In this document: positions 21,821-23,540 of the stretch, in pieces
Numbering within the stretch: position 1 is the stretch's first letter
Layout: every line of letters starts with the position of its first letter
Assembly: GCA_910577015.1 (NCBI GenBank)
Contig: CAJTKU010000027.1
Location: 1-23,540 of the forward strand
Source of the DNA: an uncultured Lachnospiraceae bacterium
GTDB taxonomy: Bacteria; Bacillota; Clostridia; Lachnospirales; Lachnospiraceae
Length of the DNA stretch: 23,540 nt
Direction of reading: 5' to 3'
Translations under genes and position numbers: made by a program
Notes under the pieces: model-generated
Told to the model about the DNA's origin: nothing
Seen by the model: the letters and a program-made list of their open reading frames with translations, nothing else
Databases searched by the model: none

Positions 21821-23446
21821 ATGAACTGGGATGAAGCGATTAGCGATTTAGAAGTCAGGCGCCACAGGGCAGTGATGGGCGGCGGCCAGCTAAAACTGGA
21901 TAAACAACATGAACAGGGAAAGCTTTCGGCAAGGGAACGTATTGATATTCTGCTTGACAAGGGTACTTTCGTGGAAGTGGATGGTTTTGTCGAGTCCCGG
22001 ATAGATGATTTTGGACTGGATAAAAAAAGGGCGCCCGGGGATGGAGTGGTTACCGGCTATGGAGAAATCGACGGCAGGCTGGTATTTGTCAGCAGTGAGG
22101 ATTTTACGGTAATAGGTGGTACGCTGGGTGAATATCATTCTTTTAAGATTGCGCGCCTGCAGGATATGGCGTTTGAGATGAAGGCGCCTTTTATCTGTAT
22201 CAATGACAGCGGCGGCGCGCGCATTGAAGAGGGCATTTCTTCCCTGAGCGGCTACAGCGGCATGTTTTTAAGGCATACGAAGGCATCCGGAGTCATTCCG
22301 CAGATTGCGGTTATCCTGGGTCCCTGTTCAGGGGGAGCATGTTATGCGCCGGCAATCTGTGACTTTATTTTTATGGTGGAAAATATTTCCAAAATGTTCA
22401 TTACCGGTCCCAATGTAGTAAAAACGGTAATCAACGAGGAAGTGTCAGTGGAAGAACTGGGCGGAGCCGAAGTCCACGCAAAAAAAAGCGGCGTTTCCCA
22501 TTTTACCTATAAAACGGAAACGGAATGTCTCATGGGGGTAAGGAAACTGCTTACATATCTGCCTGCCAATTATGAGGAGAAGGCGCCTTGCCTGATGCCC
22601 GTTACGGAAAAAGAGCCTTTGTTTTGGAAAGTAAATAAAATATTAAGGAAACTTCCCCTTGGCAGGAAGTCCTTGCAGGAGCAGGAAAAAAATCCGTGTG
22701 GCAGACTGAAAAGCATTGTCCCGGAAAACCCGCGTGTGGCCTATGACGTGAAAGAGGTGATAGCCTGCATAGCGGATGAAGGCAGTTTTTTTGAAGTCCA
22801 AAGGGATTTTGCAGCAAATGCGGTGGTCGGGTTTGGCAGGATGAACGGGGAATGTACGGGATTTGTCGCCAACCAGCCATGCGAAAACTGCGGTTCCCTG
22901 GATTACCATGCATCGGATAAAATTGCAAGGTTTATCCGGTTTTGCGACTGTTTTAACATTCCGCTGGTGACACTGGTGGATGTGCCGGCTTTCCTGCCGG
23001 GAACCGCGCAGGAGCACAATGGCATTATCCGTCATGGCGCCAAAATTTTGTACGCCTATTCCGAGGCAACGGTTCCCAAAATATCCGTTATCATGCGTAA
23101 GGCGTACGGCGGGGCTTACATTGCAATGAATTCCAAGGAAATGGGCGCGGATATCGTATATGCATGGCCTATAGCGGAGATTGCGGTGATGGGGGCCGAC
23201 GGCGCGGTGAATATCGCGTTTAAAAGAAAAATCAAGGAAGCTCCCGATTCGGAAGCCATGCGCCTGCAATGCAAAAAGGAATATGAGGAACGGTTTTTGA
23301 ATCCGTACGTGGCGGCGGCGAGAGGGTATGTCAATGAAGTGATAAAGCCGGAAGAAACAAGGGAACGTCTGCTTGCGGCGTTAAAGGCGTTGAAAGGTAA
23401 AAAAGCGGAGCCGGTGAAGAAAAAGCATGGGAATATACCTTTATAA
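21821..23446 (+). CDS. Biotin-dependent acyl-CoA carboxylase, carboxyltransferase (beta) subunit
   Basis: This 541-residue protein is a PccB/MmdA-type carboxyltransferase, which moves CO2 between biotin and an acyl-CoA (acetyl-, propionyl- or methylmalonyl-CoA). Both crotonase-like halves are present: INDSGGARIEEG and GPCSGGACYAPA in the N-half, and PAFLPGTAQEHNGIIRHGAK and MRKAYGGAYIAM in the C-half, each supplying an oxyanion hole. Between the halves, around residues 264-291, a basic stretch of about 25 residues (EPLFWKVNKILRKLPLGRK) is extra compared with usual members. AAAGGAAAG precedes the ATG. No biotin carrier or membrane subunit gene follows within the window, so carboxylase and decarboxylase roles cannot be told apart. 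The promoter region has a FabT-like palindrome, which hints at lipid synthesis. Confidence 0.9.
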   Translation: MNWDEAISDLEVRRHRAVMGGGQLKLDKQHEQGKLSARERIDILLDKGTFVEVDGFVESRIDDFGLDKKRAPGDGVVTGYGEIDGRLVFVSSEDFTVIGGTLGEYHSFKIARLQDMAFEMKAPFICINDSGGARIEEGISSLSGYSGMFLRHTKASGVIPQIAVILGPCSGGACYAPAICDFIFMVENISKMFITGPNVVKTVINEEVSVEELGGAEVHAKKSGVSHFTYKTETECLMGVRKLLTYLPANYEEKAPCLMPVTEKEPLFWKVNKILRKLPLGRKSLQEQEKNPCGRLKSIVPENPRVAYDVKEVIACIADEGSFFEVQRDFAANAVVGFGRMNGECTGFVANQPCENCGSLDYHASDKIARFIRFCDCFNIPLVTLVDVPAFLPGTAQEHNGIIRHGAKILYAYSEATVPKISVIMRKAYGGAYIAMNSKEMGADIVYAWPIAEIAVMGADGAVNIAFKRKIKEAPDSEAMRLQCKKEYEERFLNPYVAAARGYVNEVIKPEETRERLLAALKALKGKKAEPVKKKHGNIPL

Positions 23447-23458
23447 AGATGGGGGAAG

Positions 23459-23540
23459 TTTCCGCATTTTGTATGGCGGCGGGCGGGGCGTGCATTTGTT
23501 CCAACAGGACACGCTCCCGCTCGGGTAAAAACGCAGCGGC
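23459..23540 (+). repeat. Long palindromic intergenic element, copy 3 (cut by the window end)
   Basis: The left arm and left inner stem of the element are present from 13 bases after the carboxyltransferase stop: TTTCCGCATTTTG, then CATTTGTTCCAACAGGAC, the side bulge CGCTCCCGCTCGGG and GTAAAAACGCAGCGGC. The orientation is that of copy 1. The outer arm has its own sequence variant but the same 39-base length as copies 1 and 2. The right arm lies beyond the window. Confidence 0.88.

Noticed and set aside
1..23540. CRISPR array, tRNA, rRNA or transposase genes
   Set aside because: No regularly spaced short repeats, cloverleaf sequences, rRNA segments or DDE-type proteins were seen on either strand by reading.

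Overview
The window looks like a chromosomal segment of a low-to-mid GC Gram-positive anaerobe, most likely a member of the Clostridia close to Lachnospiraceae. The basis is strong AGGAGG-type ribosome sites, sigma-A promoters of TTGACA/TATAAT type, the codon use, and the mix of CgeB-like, Maf-like and GT-D glycosyltransferases. The taxonomic call is an inference, since no rRNA or taxon marker gene is present. Eighteen protein genes are supported. No tRNA, rRNA, CRISPR array or transposase was seen.

Region A (about 488-18794) is a glycan assembly and decoration island of fourteen genes. It holds three CgeB-like glycosyltransferase paralogues (488-1606, 1603-2772, 17643-18794), a GT2 enzyme, an SGNH hydrolase-like protein, an FkbM methyltransferase/DUF6492 fusion, a zinc-ribbon methyltransferase fused to a GT-D transferase, a GT4-GT2 double transferase, a methyltransferase with a kinase-like C-terminus, a stand-alone GT-D paralogue, a small GT2-like protein with an unknown partner, and a Maf/DUF115 protein followed by a small unknown. 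The Maf-like protein suggests protein (perhaps flagellin) O-glycosylation, but no flagellin or nonulosonate synthesis gene is in view, so the acceptor is unknown. The layout is odd: instead of one operon, the genes form five tail-to-tail modules whose stop codons overlap or nearly touch. Short divergent promoter regions separate the modules, and good sigma-A promoters can be read in most of them.

Region B (19160-23446) is co-directional and looks more general: a TIM-barrel sugar isomerase/epimerase, a small HTH regulator, UDP-galactopyranose mutase (glf) with a clear terminator, then a biotin-dependent acyl-CoA carboxyltransferase. The carboxyltransferase promoter region carries a FabT-like palindrome. 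Glf would supply UDP-galactofuranose to the neighbouring transferases.

Three copies of a palindromic element of about 183-185 bp sit at 70-254, 18886-19068 and 23459-end. Their arms differ between copies but match within each copy, so the fold rather than the exact sequence is kept. The copies bracket region A (inverted relative to each other) and region B. This element, the module architecture, a fossil glycosyltransferase 3' end that now forms a promoter (11439-11487), and the methyltransferase-kinase-like protein are the most interesting items.
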